Origin: Clostridia bacterium
GTDB lineage: Bacteria; Bacillota; Clostridia; Oscillospirales; Acutalibacteraceae
DNA: 64,000 bases
NCBI GenBank assembly: GCA_029098305.1
Contig: JAQXOB010000045.1
Span: 1-64,000, forward strand
Reading direction: 5' to 3'
The position numbers were made by a program, and so were the translations under genes. Positions within the stretch are counted from its first letter, which is position 1, and the number at the start of each line of letters is the position of its first letter. The notes under the pieces were generated by a model, which saw only the letters and a list, made by a program, of their open reading frames with translations, did not search any database and had not been told where the DNA came from. This document shows, piece by piece, positions 51,331 through 61,738 of this stretch.

Positions 51331-52770
51331 ATGAAAAAGACATTCAAGAGACTTATTTCTTGTGCAATGGCTACATTGATGGTAGCTTCCATGGCTTCTA
51401 TCAGTGCCTTTGCAGACGAAGAGCCAGCTTTTAAAGTTGGTGATGCTGTTTACATCAGCTATGGCGCAAAAGATGCTGATGATAATGCTCTTTTAAGAGC
51501 ATTCTATGGTTTCGATTTTGAAGTTGCTGCTTTTGAAGAAGGCGTTGCTACTGTAACACGTGACTTCGGAAGAGAAGACCTTGAAGCTGTAGGCGTAAAT
51601 ACAGCAAAATACGACGAAGCACTCGACGTAGTTGAAAGCGTATTAGGTGAGGGTGCAAAAGTTACTGTTAGCCTAGATGTTAACGAGGAAGACCTTTCAA
51701 ATGATTTGAGCGTTGCACACAATCCATATCCAGCAGATGAAGATGCTAAGGATATCGAGGTTGGTTCATTAGTTGCAATCAAATATGATTCAAAAGATGC
51801 TAATGATGCAGAAATTGCAAAGTTTAAGAGCTTTATTGACTTCACAGTTGACGAAATCAACGAAGATGTTGCTTCAATAAGCGCAAAGCTTGATGCTAAA
51901 GATTTTATGGATAGCGTTAAAGGTTATATCACAGGCGAAGGTGTTGCAGATAATCTTGTAACATTACTTAGCGGTGTATCATCAGATCTTCTTGTTAGAG
52001 ATTATAAGATGGATGTTAAGCTTGACAGACTTGTATGTCTCGAAGAGAAAGAGCTCACAGATGACGACTGGAGAACATTACAGTCATACGTTCCAGTATC
52101 TTTCAACGATACTGATATGCTCGTAGAGTTCGTAGTAGAAGTTTCTGAAGATGAAGAGAAGACAGAGTCTGTAAAAGAGCTTGCTATCTATTACAATCAG
52201 GAAGAGCAAGTTGAGTTTGGCAGAGTTGAGCTTCCAGAGGCACTATTAGACGTTGAATATTCAAAAGAGAATATGACAGTTGCAGTTGAAGAAGACGGCA
52301 CAGTTGTAATGACAGTTCCTTACAAGGATGCTGACGGCAAAGAGTATGCTTATGTATATGTTTTGACAGAGGATAAGTTTGTTCTTGAGTCAGATGGTAA
52401 GCTTAGTGCTGGCGATGCAAACGCTGACGGCAAAGTAAACATGGAAGACGTTGTAGACCTCCAGAAGCACATTGCAAACCTCATCACAATCGAGGGTGAT
52501 GCTTTCGTTGCAGCTGACGTTTACGCTGATGGTCATCTCAGAATGCTCGACGTTACAACACTTCAGAAGTATATTGCAATGCTCATCGACACTCTACCTG
52601 TAGAGCCAGTTGAGGAGACTGACACAGATTCAACAACAGATACTGAAGAGGCAGGCACAGATACAGAAGAAGGTACTGACACAGAGGAAGGCACAGACAC
52701 AGAAGAAGGTACTGACACAGAGCCAGGTACAGATACAGAACCAAGCACAGATTCTGAAGGCGAAGAATAA
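51331..52770 (+). CDS. secreted dockerin protein with duplicated N-terminal domain and acidic TDTEEG tail
   Basis: Signal peptide; GDANADGKVNMEDVVDLQKHIANLI / ADVYADGHLRMLDVTTLQKYIAMLI dockerin; Asp/Thr/Glu repeat tail. Confidence 0.85.
   Translation: MKKTFKRLISCAMATLMVASMASISAFADEEPAFKVGDAVYISYGAKDADDNALLRAFYGFDFEVAAFEEGVATVTRDFGREDLEAVGVNTAKYDEALDVVESVLGEGAKVTVSLDVNEEDLSNDLSVAHNPYPADEDAKDIEVGSLVAIKYDSKDANDAEIAKFKSFIDFTVDEINEDVASISAKLDAKDFMDSVKGYITGEGVADNLVTLLSGVSSDLLVRDYKMDVKLDRLVCLEEKELTDDDWRTLQSYVPVSFNDTDMLVEFVVEVSEDEEKTESVKELAIYYNQEEQVEFGRVELPEALLDVEYSKENMTVAVEEDGTVVMTVPYKDADGKEYAYVYVLTEDKFVLESDGKLSAGDANADGKVNMEDVVDLQKHIANLITIEGDAFVAADVYADGHLRMLDVTTLQKYIAMLIDTLPVEPVEETDTDSTTDTEEAGTDTEEGTDTEEGTDTEEGTDTEPGTDTEPSTDSEGEE
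52648..52752 (+). repeat. in-frame tandem repeat encoding (T/S)DTE(E/P)G
   Basis: Degenerate 18-nt units gaaggtactgacacagag. Confidence 0.85.
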
Positions 52771-52789
52771 TCTTCACTTTGTAATTATT

Positions 52790-52821
52790 CAATCGGCGAG
52801 TTTATCTCGCCGATTTTTTTG
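52790..52821 (+). terminator. terminator after the dockerin gene
   Basis: aatcggcgag tttat ctcgccgatt tttttg. Confidence 0.85.
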
Positions 52822-52929
52822 TTCTAAATAGCCATGGACAAAGTCTAAATTGTTGACTATTGTTAATAAAAGTTGTATAATTTTTCTTGTCTTATGACCT
52901 AATTTATATAAATCGTGGAGGTTTTAAAA

Positions 52930-55008
52930 ATGAAATCGATTAAAAGATTGTTGTGCGTTGTGCTTTCTATTACAATGTTAGCATCGATGGCAACAGCGAT
53001 TGCATCTGAATCTGATGCCAAAGCACTATCTCTTGGTGATGTTGATGGTGATACATATATATCAATGAGAGATGTTGTTGAAATACAACGCTATGTGGCT
53101 GATCTCACAGACTTATCTGATGATCAAAAAAAGGCTGCTGATGTGGATGAACCATATGAAAATGTAAATATGTTGGATGTTGTTACAATACAAAAATACA
53201 TAGCCCAGCTTATTTCTGAGTTTCCTGCAGAATCAAGAGAATTTAATGATTCCGAGAATGATATACAGCATGATACAGATATAAGTTCTTCAAGTGATAT
53301 CATTGATACTTCAACAGATACTTTAGATACATCAAGTGATACTGAATTTGATACTACAGTTGATGTTGTTTCTATAAAAGATGTTCTCTCAGCAAGCGTT
53401 GGTGCTAATCTTACCACAAGAGGTCAGGTGTGCTATGTCTATGATGGCAACACTGTAATCATAGAAGAAGTTGAGGAAGATGGCACTGTCAATGGTTTGA
53501 TGATTTTTGACAAAGAAGGAATCGCAGGCGGTTTCTATGAGTTAAACAGCATTGTTGAAGTTACAGGTACAACAAAGTTATATAATGGAAGCAACGAGTT
53601 AACAGATATATCTTCTATAGCTATTATGTCAAAACAGAATAAACCTATAGCTCCTGTTGAGTCAACCGTATCAGAATTGAAGGAGCATATAAATACTGTT
53701 GCTGTAATCAAAAACTGTAAGCTAGGTGCATATGATTCCAATAGTTCTAATGTTACTGATGCTACAGGTACAGTTGTATCATACAAGCCAGCTATGTATC
53801 CGGATGGTGTAACAGAAGGTTCTGCAGTTGATCTTGTGTGCTTGCCAACAATGTATAAGGATGCAGTTCAAATCCGTGTAGCAGATAAGAGCAACTATAT
53901 GCCTTTGGGTAGCTTCGTTGATACAGATTCTGAAACAGCATCAGAAACAGATACCTCCACATCAACAGATACAAACACAAGTCCAATCGAAATTACAGGC
54001 AACAGAGTTGTTTTTGGAGAGCCAATTACATCTCTTGATAAGATTGTAAATAGACCGGTTGCAATAACAATCAGCAATGAGGCACTAAGTGCAGCCGAAC
54101 CAAACTCTTCATACGCCGGCGCACTTGATATAAAAACTGTTGAAGGAAAGCTTACAGCAAGCAGTGATTGTGTCTATATAATTGAACATGTAGCAGGTTC
54201 ATATCTTTTAAAGAGCCATGCTACCGGTAAATATCTCACAAACAATGTTAAGACAGAATCTGTGTTCTCATCTGAGATTACAGAAGCTGCATATATGTCA
54301 ATTACTTTTGCATCAGATTTATTCGAAATCTCATCAATAAATCAGGAGAGAGAGCTTGCACTCTTTATTGGAGAGAACAAAAATTCTTTCCGTTGGTATG
54401 TGTCAACAGCACAGACATCGCTTTCACGTGATGTTAAAATATATCCTATCGTTTCTTCATATAATGAGGAAATAGACACATCCACAGACACCGCAACAGA
54501 TACAACATCTGATACATCGACAGACACATCCGGTGCAATTAATGCCAATCAAAAAGTTTATCTCACTAATAATGCAACTTCTGTGGACCAGATAATCGGC
54601 AAAAAAGTTGTTCTGACTATCAAAAACTGTGCAGTAATCGGCGAGCTATCAGGCAACAATGGAGTCGCAAGAGATATCGAATCAGACGAAGATGGAATGT
54701 ATGTAGATGGAAAGGCTGTATTTACGGTTGTTTTTGAGAATGATTCTTATTACCTCTATAATGAAGTAAGCAAAAAATATTATGGATATAAGGGCAATAA
54801 TTCTTATACATCACTGTATAATTCTATTTGTAATGATGCTATGCTAAATATCACATATAATTCAAGCAATTCATCATTTTTAATTTCCAGTGTGGTGAAC
54901 ACTCATGAATTGTCATTTTTCTCTTCTACGGGCAATTCATTTAGATGGTACGAGCCAAATGCGTTCACAGATCGCTCACGTGATGTTGTGATATACCTTG
55001 TTGACTAA
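52930..55008 (+). CDS. secreted protein with N-terminal dockerin, OB-fold-like region and two copies of an FRWY-type domain
   Basis: Signal peptide; LGDVDGDTYISMRDVVEIQRYVADL..NVNMLDVVTIQKYIAQLI; Asp/Ser/Thr linkers; repeated SFRWY...SRDVxIY domains. Confidence 0.85.
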   Translation: MKSIKRLLCVVLSITMLASMATAIASESDAKALSLGDVDGDTYISMRDVVEIQRYVADLTDLSDDQKKAADVDEPYENVNMLDVVTIQKYIAQLISEFPAESREFNDSENDIQHDTDISSSSDIIDTSTDTLDTSSDTEFDTTVDVVSIKDVLSASVGANLTTRGQVCYVYDGNTVIIEEVEEDGTVNGLMIFDKEGIAGGFYELNSIVEVTGTTKLYNGSNELTDISSIAIMSKQNKPIAPVESTVSELKEHINTVAVIKNCKLGAYDSNSSNVTDATGTVVSYKPAMYPDGVTEGSAVDLVCLPTMYKDAVQIRVADKSNYMPLGSFVDTDSETASETDTSTSTDTNTSPIEITGNRVVFGEPITSLDKIVNRPVAITISNEALSAAEPNSSYAGALDIKTVEGKLTASSDCVYIIEHVAGSYLLKSHATGKYLTNNVKTESVFSSEITEAAYMSITFASDLFEISSINQERELALFIGENKNSFRWYVSTAQTSLSRDVKIYPIVSSYNEEIDTSTDTATDTTSDTSTDTSGAINANQKVYLTNNATSVDQIIGKKVVLTIKNCAVIGELSGNNGVARDIESDEDGMYVDGKAVFTVVFENDSYYLYNEVSKKYYGYKGNNSYTSLYNSICNDAMLNITYNSSNSSFLISSVVNTHELSFFSSTGNSFRWYEPNAFTDRSRDVVIYLVD

Positions 55009-55046
55009 CACACAATACGTTTTAGTAGAGTTACAAAATATTAAAG

Positions 55047-55093
55047 CTAAGCCAGAGCTAAAACAGCTCATCGGCTTAGCTTTTTTAGTTAGT
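55047..55093. terminator. terminator after the N-terminal-dockerin gene
   Basis: aagctaagcc...cggcttagctttttta. Confidence 0.75.
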
Positions 55094-55106
55094 TTAATAT
55101 CTTCAT

Positions 55107-55141
55107 AAGAAAAAGCCATCAGCAACAAGCTGATGGCTTAA
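55107..55141. terminator. second hairpin in the same intergenic region, likely serving the minus-strand gene
   Basis: aagccatcagc aaca agctgatggctt. Confidence 0.6.
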
Positions 55142-55211
55142 TGTGTAAGATAAAACTTAATTTTTGCAAGATGGAATAAAATACAGGGAAATCATCTTGA
55201 GCGTCGATATA

Positions 55212-55466
55212 TCATACCTCTAAAAATGATTTAACGAGGATTTCAAGTAAATCATCACGGTCAATACGACGAATGATATTTCGGGCATTATGATGGGTTG
55301 TGATATACGTTGGATCCTCTGACAGTATATATCCTACTATCTGATTGATAGGGTTATATCCTTTTTCTTTAAGGGCCTGATACACTGTGGCAAGTGCTAT
55401 CTTAACATCATCTTCACTACTACCACCTATACTAAAAACCTGTGTCTTGTCAATCATAATTGCCAC
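55212..55466 (-). CDS. IreB family regulatory phosphoprotein (UPF0297)
   Basis: VKIALATVYQALKEKGYNPINQIVGYILSEDPTYITTHHNARNIIRRIDRDDLLEILVKSF. Confidence 0.95.
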   Translation of the reverse strand: MAIMIDKTQVFSIGGSSEDDVKIALATVYQALKEKGYNPINQIVGYILSEDPTYITTHHNARNIIRRIDRDDLLEILVKSFLEV

Positions 55467-55573
55467 CTCCTAAATTTTAAACTCCTAAAATAGTATTATA
55501 CAAGCTTTTTTATCAGATTTCAAGTAAATATATAAAAATATTTACTATAATAGCAAAATAAGTTGTTTTAACT

Positions 55574-57949
55574 TTAGCTTCTAAGTTCTGCACCTAAGCT
55601 TTCAAGTGCTGCAACAGCTTTTTTCATCACACTTTTTATCTGATCATCGGTCAAAGTAGCATCACTGCTTCTGAGTGTAATATTGAAAGCAACACTTTTT
55701 TTGCCGGCTTCAATTTGTTTTCCTTGATAAATGTCAAATAATTTTACTTCTTCCAAGAGCTTGCCTGCAGCCTTGGATATTGCTTTTTCAAGTGAGAGAA
55801 CAGGCAAATCTTCATCACAAATAACGGCGATATCACGAGAAACAGCAGGGAATTTTGGCAATGGGCTGTATTTGTGTTCACTTGAATAAAGCTCAAACAG
55901 CGTGTCGAGATCAAAGTCAAAGCAATATGCAGTACATAGCTCAAAGTTTTTGCAAACAAGCGGATGAATTTCACCAATAGTGCCAATCATAGTACCATCA
56001 ACACTTATTAAAGCGCTTCTGCCTGGGTGATATGCATAAGCATCTTTTGCTCTTTCAATGTCAAAATCTTTGATGCCAATTGTTCTGAATAGCTCTTCAG
56101 CAATGCCTTTTACAGTGAAATAGTCTATATTCTCGCCATACATTCCGCATATAAGCTTGCTGATTTCATCTGGAAGCTGGTTTTCTTCTGTTGGTATATA
56201 TTCCTTTGCAATTTCAAACAAATATGCTTGCTTGTTTCTGTTGTTATAATTTTTGCTGAGTATGTCTAGCATAGATGGAAGAGCGGTTGTTCTCATTATG
56301 CTGGTATCTTCACCCAGAGGATTGCTTATTTTGAGAGAATTTCTCAAAATATGATCCTTAGGCATCATCAGCTTTTCATATTGTTTAGGGCTAATAAATG
56401 AATATGTCATTATCTCGCTAAGTCCCATAGCGGTCATGGCATCCATAACCTTATTATTAAACTTCTGACGTTCTGAGTATTTGCCCTTTCCGCCACCATT
56501 TACACTGGTGCTTGAAATATTGTTATATCCATAAAATCTTGCAATCTCCTCCGCAATATCGCAGAAGTGCAAAAGATCCGGTCTGAATGTTGGCACGATA
56601 ATTTTGTCGCCACAAACTTTACATTCAATTTTCTCAAGGATTTCTACCATTTTGTCACGGCTGAGATCTGTAGACAAAAATGCATTTATCTTATCTGCAT
56701 CAAAATCGATTTCTACTTTATTATCTTTTGAACGATCATCAATGATGATTCCATCGAGTATATCACCTGCATCCAACATTTCTACTAGTTCACATGCTCT
56801 CTCCAGAGCAGGTATACATGAGTTTGGATCGAGTCCTTTTTCAAATCTGGAGCTGGCATCTGTTCTCATTCCTTGCTCTTTGGCTGTTACTCTTACGCTG
56901 CTTCCTGCAAAGTTAGCACTCTCAAAGACGATAGTGGTAGTATCATCCATAATTCCGCTATATTCTCCACCCATAACACCGGCAATAGCAACAGGTTTTT
57001 CAGAATCAGCGATAACTAAATTAGTATTTTTTAGTGTTCGCTCTATACCGTCAAGTGTGGTTATAGTTTCACCATCTTTAGCACAGCGTATTCTGATTTT
57101 GTTGTCTTTGATAAAACGTAGGTCAAAAGCGTGCATTGGCTGGCCATACTCCAACATAACATAGTTTGTTATGTCAACTATATTGTTAATTGGACGCACA
57201 CCCATTGCTCTAAGTCTTTCTCTCATCCAACGTGGTGATGGCTTTACACGCACATTTTTAACAATTCTTGCAGCATATACCTTACAGAGGTCTTCATTTT
57301 CAATCTTTACATCTATCATACCATCGCTGCTGCCGTTTCCTGCTTTAACTACAGGTGTGTGGAGCTTTAGCTCTTTACCAAATGTTGCAGCGGCTTCCCT
57401 TGCGAGTCCGATTACAGAGAAACAATCAGGGCGGTTAGATGTGATTTCAAATTCCACCTTTAGGTCGTTTAGACCGATAGCATCTCTGATATCATCTCCG
57501 GGTTTGCAATCCTCTTGTATTACAAAAACACCATCTTCATCCGCATAAGGAAAATCGTTCTTGGTGATGCCTATCTCTTCGAGTCCGCAGAACATTCCGT
57601 AGCTTGCCACGCCTCTTAATTTTCCTTTTGAAATCTTTGTGCCATCAGCAAGTGTAGACTTGTCCTTTGCAACCGGAACGAGGTCGCCCACGTTTACGTT
57701 TGTAGCGGCGGTTACTATCTGTATTGGTTCTGCTTCGCCTATATCTACCATGCATACTCTCAGCTTATCAGCATCAGGGTGCTTTTCTATAGAAACAATT
57801 TTACAAACAACAACATTGCTAAGTTTTTCGCCCTCTTGCTCATAACATTCTACCTTAGAGCCACTCATTGTCATTGCTTCAGCAAATTCTCTTGGTGAAA
57901 CCTCACCAATGTCAACAAACTCACGAAGCCATCTCATTGATAAATTCAT
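55574..57949 (-). CDS. pheT: phenylalanine--tRNA ligase subunit beta
   Basis: MNLSMRWLREFVDI, tRNA-binding domain, NRPDCFSVIGLAREAAA, GQPMHAFDL, FDX-ACB C-terminus. Confidence 0.97.
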   Translation of the reverse strand: MNLSMRWLREFVDIGEVSPREFAEAMTMSGSKVECYEQEGEKLSNVVVCKIVSIEKHPDADKLRVCMVDIGEAEPIQIVTAATNVNVGDLVPVAKDKSTLADGTKISKGKLRGVASYGMFCGLEEIGITKNDFPYADEDGVFVIQEDCKPGDDIRDAIGLNDLKVEFEITSNRPDCFSVIGLAREAAATFGKELKLHTPVVKAGNGSSDGMIDVKIENEDLCKVYAARIVKNVRVKPSPRWMRERLRAMGVRPINNIVDITNYVMLEYGQPMHAFDLRFIKDNKIRIRCAKDGETITTLDGIERTLKNTNLVIADSEKPVAIAGVMGGEYSGIMDDTTTIVFESANFAGSSVRVTAKEQGMRTDASSRFEKGLDPNSCIPALERACELVEMLDAGDILDGIIIDDRSKDNKVEIDFDADKINAFLSTDLSRDKMVEILEKIECKVCGDKIIVPTFRPDLLHFCDIAEEIARFYGYNNISSTSVNGGGKGKYSERQKFNNKVMDAMTAMGLSEIMTYSFISPKQYEKLMMPKDHILRNSLKISNPLGEDTSIMRTTALPSMLDILSKNYNNRNKQAYLFEIAKEYIPTEENQLPDEISKLICGMYGENIDYFTVKGIAEELFRTIGIKDFDIERAKDAYAYHPGRSALISVDGTMIGTIGEIHPLVCKNFELCTAYCFDFDLDTLFELYSSEHKYSPLPKFPAVSRDIAVICDEDLPVLSLEKAISKAAGKLLEEVKLFDIYQGKQIEAGKKSVAFNITLRSSDATLTDDQIKSVMKKAVAALESLGAELRS

Positions 57950-58025
57950 AATCTATAACCTATGCAATCAAACACAGAATAAAAAATTCTCTGTCTGGCA
58001 TTGTTCCTTTCTATTCTTTGTATGA

Positions 58026-59048
58026 TTATTTAAACTGCCTTAAAAAACGAACGTCATTTTCATAGAAAAGACGAATATCATCAACGCCATAACGTCTCAT
58101 TGCAACTCTCTCAAGGCCGAGACCTAGTGCAAAGCCACTATATTCTTCAGGGTCTATTCCGCAGTTCTCGAGCACCTTAGGATGAACCATTCCGCATCCC
58201 AAAATCTCTATCCAGCCCTCGTTTTTGCATAGACGACAACCCTTACCATGACAACCAAAGCACTGCACGTCAACCTCTGCAGAAGGCTCTGTGAAAGGGA
58301 AGTGGTGTGGACGGAAACGAACTACACTGTCTTCACCATAAAGTCTTTTAACAAATGTTTCCAGTGTGCCTTTAAGATCAGCAAATGTAATGCCTTTATC
58401 TACTACAAGACCTTCTATCTGATGGAAAAGAGGAGAGTGGGTCGCATCTAGTGCATCACTTCTATAAACTCTACCCGGAGATAAAATTCTTATAGGTGGT
58501 TTCTGCTTTTCCATGATACGCACCTGTACAGGTGAAGTCTGTGTTCTAAGCAAAATATTATCTGTTATATAAAATGTGTCCTGAGTATCTCTTGCAGGGT
58601 GATCTTTTGGTATATTGAGAGCTTCAAAGTTGTAGTAATCAGACTCCACCTCAGGACCTTCAACAATTTCAAATCCCATTCCTACGAAAATCTCTTTGAT
58701 TTCATCTATTACAGTTTCAAGAGGATGTCTGTTTCCCAGTGAGAATTCTTTGCCCGGCAATGTGACATCAATTTTTTCATTTTCAAGACGCTTCAAAAGC
58801 TGTGCTTGCTCTAGCTCTGATTTCTTCTCATCAATTTTAGACTCAATATAGCTTCGAATTTCATTTGCCAGCTGACCGATAACAGGGCGTTCCTCAGCAG
58901 AGAGCTTACCCATTTGCTTTAATATGGATGTTAGCTCACCCTTTTTTCCGAGAATTTCAACACGCAGTTGCTCTAGCTCTTGAGTGTCCACCAATTCTTT
59001 CAATTTATTTTCTGCTTTTTCTCGTATAGCTTCAAGCTGTTGTTTCAT
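58026..59048 (-). CDS. pheS: phenylalanine--tRNA ligase subunit alpha
   Basis: [60 protein letters not shown]. Confidence 0.97.
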   Translation of the reverse strand: MKQQLEAIREKAENKLKELVDTQELEQLRVEILGKKGELTSILKQMGKLSAEERPVIGQLANEIRSYIESKIDEKKSELEQAQLLKRLENEKIDVTLPGKEFSLGNRHPLETVIDEIKEIFVGMGFEIVEGPEVESDYYNFEALNIPKDHPARDTQDTFYITDNILLRTQTSPVQVRIMEKQKPPIRILSPGRVYRSDALDATHSPLFHQIEGLVVDKGITFADLKGTLETFVKRLYGEDSVVRFRPHHFPFTEPSAEVDVQCFGCHGKGCRLCKNEGWIEILGCGMVHPKVLENCGIDPEEYSGFALGLGLERVAMRRYGVDDIRLFYENDVRFLRQFK

Positions 59049-59390
59049 ATTAATCGTCCTTTCAACCTATGTATAAGAGCGTATGTATTGCGCTTGTATA
59101 GATGTTTTTTATCAAAATAGAACATACAAACATCATTATAACATTTTTTTAGCTTTTTTCAATACTATTTTTGCAATTAATTCCATTGTATTCGTACTTT
59201 GTATGAAGAAGTTAGGTTGGCATACGTTCTTTGAAAAATTATTATTGTTTTTTCTTATACAAAATGTTGTTAATAGCAATTTTTTATGTCTTAATTGACA
59301 AAAAAACCATAATAAGGTTGACAAAATGAAATATTGTAATAAAATATACTTGTTATTTTATGCAATGAGAATTGTTTTATATAGATATAT

Positions 59391-60224
59391 TTGTGGACGG
59401 TGAAATTTTTGTTTTCTATTTTTAAAGAACATAGACATTTTGGTAAGCAGATTCTGCTTTTGGCTAAGGACGAGCTACTAAAAACCTACAAAGGTGCTCT
59501 TGTTGGACCTCTTTGGGCAGTTATTAAGCCTGCATTTACACTCTTTGTATATTGGTTTGCTTTTTCTGTTGGTCTCAAAAAGACCGGTGACATCGAGGTT
59601 TTGATACATGGCAATAATCTTGAGTTTGATAGATTTTTGTTTATGCTTGTTGGATTTATTCCGTGGTTTTTTATACAAGACTCTATTTTGATGGGATCCA
59701 AATCTATCAGAGTGAACAGTCAGTTTGTCACAAAAGTTAGCTTTCCGGTTTCTACTATTCCTACATACACAGTGCTTTCAAGACTGTATGTAAGCTTATT
59801 CTTGTCGGCAATTATGTATATTTACGTTTTGTTTAATCAAGGCGCAAGCTTATATAATCTGCAATTTTTCTTCTATTGTCCGTTCATGTTTGTCTTCTTC
59901 TTAGTTTTTGCATGGTCTACAGCGCCTATGAGTGCTATCAGTCGTGACTTTGAAAACGCTGTTATATCAATAATGGCAGGTGTTTTCTGGTTTTCGGGTA
60001 TCGTTTACAACAGCTATGATTTGCCTGAACCACTCAAAACCATCATGCTCTTTAATCCTATTAATTTCTTCGTAAATGGATATAGAAATGCATTTTTATA
60101 TGATAGAATGTTCTTTGAATATAAAACTGAGCTTGTCATTGTTTTGGCAGAGTTTATTGTGCTGCTCTTCTTTGGGCTTTTCAACTATTCCAGACTTCGC
60201 AAAAAGCTTCCCGATGTAATGTAA
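59391..60224 (+). CDS. ABC-2 type polysaccharide/teichoic acid export permease
   Basis: LLAKDELLKTYKGALVGPLWAVIKPAFTLFVYWFAFSVGL, FNPINFFVNGYRNAF; start TTG 59391 or GTG 59400. Confidence 0.9.
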   Translation: MWTVKFLFSIFKEHRHFGKQILLLAKDELLKTYKGALVGPLWAVIKPAFTLFVYWFAFSVGLKKTGDIEVLIHGNNLEFDRFLFMLVGFIPWFFIQDSILMGSKSIRVNSQFVTKVSFPVSTIPTYTVLSRLYVSLFLSAIMYIYVLFNQGASLYNLQFFFYCPFMFVFFLVFAWSTAPMSAISRDFENAVISIMAGVFWFSGIVYNSYDLPEPLKTIMLFNPINFFVNGYRNAFLYDRMFFEYKTELVIVLAEFIVLLFFGLFNYSRLRKKLPDVM

Positions 60225-60254
60225 TTGATACAATCCAGTAAAGGAAAAATATAT

Positions 60255-60980
60255 ATGGAAAATCCTATTATTACGTTTGATAATGTCACTAAGGAATATA
60301 CACTTTATAAGAACGATCACCAGCGTTTTGTATCCCTTTTTAAAGAAGTAAAAGGTGCTAAAAAGCATTTGGCACTCAAGGATGTTAACCTCAAAATCTA
60401 TAAGGGTGAGGCCGTTGGTATAATCGGCGCAAATGGCGCAGGAAAGTCTACTCTGCTTAAGATGATAACAGGTGTAACTTTTCCAACAAGTGGTAATGTA
60501 ACCGTAAACGGAAAGGTAGCTGCTCTGCTGGAGCTTACAGCAGGTTTTTCAGCTCAGATGACCGGTAGAGAAAACATTTATCTTAAAGGCTATATTCTTG
60601 GACTTACAGACGAATATATAAAGCAAATTGAAGAGAGAGTAATTGAATTTGCAGAGCTTGGTGACTACATTGATCAGCCGGTGAGAACATATTCCAGCGG
60701 TATGAGAATGAGGCTTGGATTTGCAATCAATGTCAATATTGATCCGGACATCCTTGTAATTGACGAGGCACTAAGTGTAGGTGATGCGAGCTTCAAAAAA
60801 AAGTGTAAAGAAAAGATTGCCGAAATTATGAAAAAAGGCATAACAGTGCTTTATGTTAGCCATTCAAAGGATGGAATCCAGGAGATTTGTAACAGAGCTA
60901 TTTATCTTAATAAAGGTTGCGTTATGTATGACGGCGATGTTAGCACAGCTGTTCAGATGTATAACGACCGAAAAAAATAA
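60255..60980 (+). CDS. ABC transporter ATP-binding protein, polysaccharide/teichoic acid export (TagH/RfbB-like)
   Basis: IGANGAGKSTLLKMITG, YSSGMRMRLGFAI, ILVIDEALSVGDASFKKKC. Confidence 0.93.
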   Translation: MENPIITFDNVTKEYTLYKNDHQRFVSLFKEVKGAKKHLALKDVNLKIYKGEAVGIIGANGAGKSTLLKMITGVTFPTSGNVTVNGKVAALLELTAGFSAQMTGRENIYLKGYILGLTDEYIKQIEERVIEFAELGDYIDQPVRTYSSGMRMRLGFAINVNIDPDILVIDEALSVGDASFKKKCKEKIAEIMKKGITVLYVSHSKDGIQEICNRAIYLNKGCVMYDGDVSTAVQMYNDRKK

Positions 60981-61001
60981 AAAGGATATTAGGTGAAAGG
61001 T

Positions 61002-61727
61002 ATGAATATTGGACTATTAATAGCAGGTGGCGTTGGAGAACGCATGAAAATGAATGTCCCAAAACAGTTTTTAGAGGTTGAGGGAAAACCTGTAATTATG
61101 TATACATTAGAAAGCTTTCAACGTTGCAAAGCGATAGATGCTATAGCTGTCGTTTGTCTTAAGGGTTGGGAAGATGACCTTAGAAAATGGGCAGATGAAT
61201 TTGGAATCACAAAATTAAAGTATATTACCGAGGGTGGCTCCACAGGCATGGAGTCTTTGCACAATGGTATGAATATGCTTCGTGAAAACTGCAACGATGA
61301 TGATATTATTATAATCCATGATGCAGTTAGACCTCTTGTATCTTGCGATATAATTAACAGAAATATTGAGTCTGTCGAAAAGCATGGAACAGCTATCACA
61401 TCTCTACCTGCCACAGAAGCCATACTTTTCAGTAGCCCTGAAGAGCATTCAGATGATGGCGCAGAGTCCGGAAAGGTAATCGACAGAGATAATATAATAA
61501 AAACTCAGACTCCACAAAGCCTTCGCCTTTCTAAGTTTGTTTGGGCACATGAAGAGGCCATGAAGAGAGGAATCACAAACACTGTTGCTACTTGCACACT
61601 CCTTATAGAGCTTGGCGAAAAGGTTCATGTAGTATGGGGTGACGAGATGAACTTCAAAATTACCACAAGTGAGCATATTTCGCTCTTGAAAGCTTATCTT
61701 AAGCTTAGAGAAGAAAATGACTCATAA
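61002..61727 (+). CDS. IspD/TarI-family cytidylyltransferase
   Basis: MNIGLLIAGGVGERMKMNVPKQFLEVEGKPVIMYTLE, IIHDAVRPLVS, KTQTPQSLRLS; TarI-like by context. Confidence 0.9.
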   Translation: MNIGLLIAGGVGERMKMNVPKQFLEVEGKPVIMYTLESFQRCKAIDAIAVVCLKGWEDDLRKWADEFGITKLKYITEGGSTGMESLHNGMNMLRENCNDDDIIIIHDAVRPLVSCDIINRNIESVEKHGTAITSLPATEAILFSSPEEHSDDGAESGKVIDRDNIIKTQTPQSLRLSKFVWAHEEAMKRGITNTVATCTLLIELGEKVHVVWGDEMNFKITTSEHISLLKAYLKLREENDS

Positions 61728-61738
61728 GGCGGTTTCCT

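Noticed and set aside
52563-52792. Antisense ORFs with Val/Ser or Leu/Tyr repeats
   Set aside because: Mirror of the TDTEEG coding repeat on the other strand.
59049-59390. Possible T-box upstream of pheST
   Set aside because: Leader to the likely -10 (tataat) is only about 80 nt and shows no T-box-like specifier/antiterminator.
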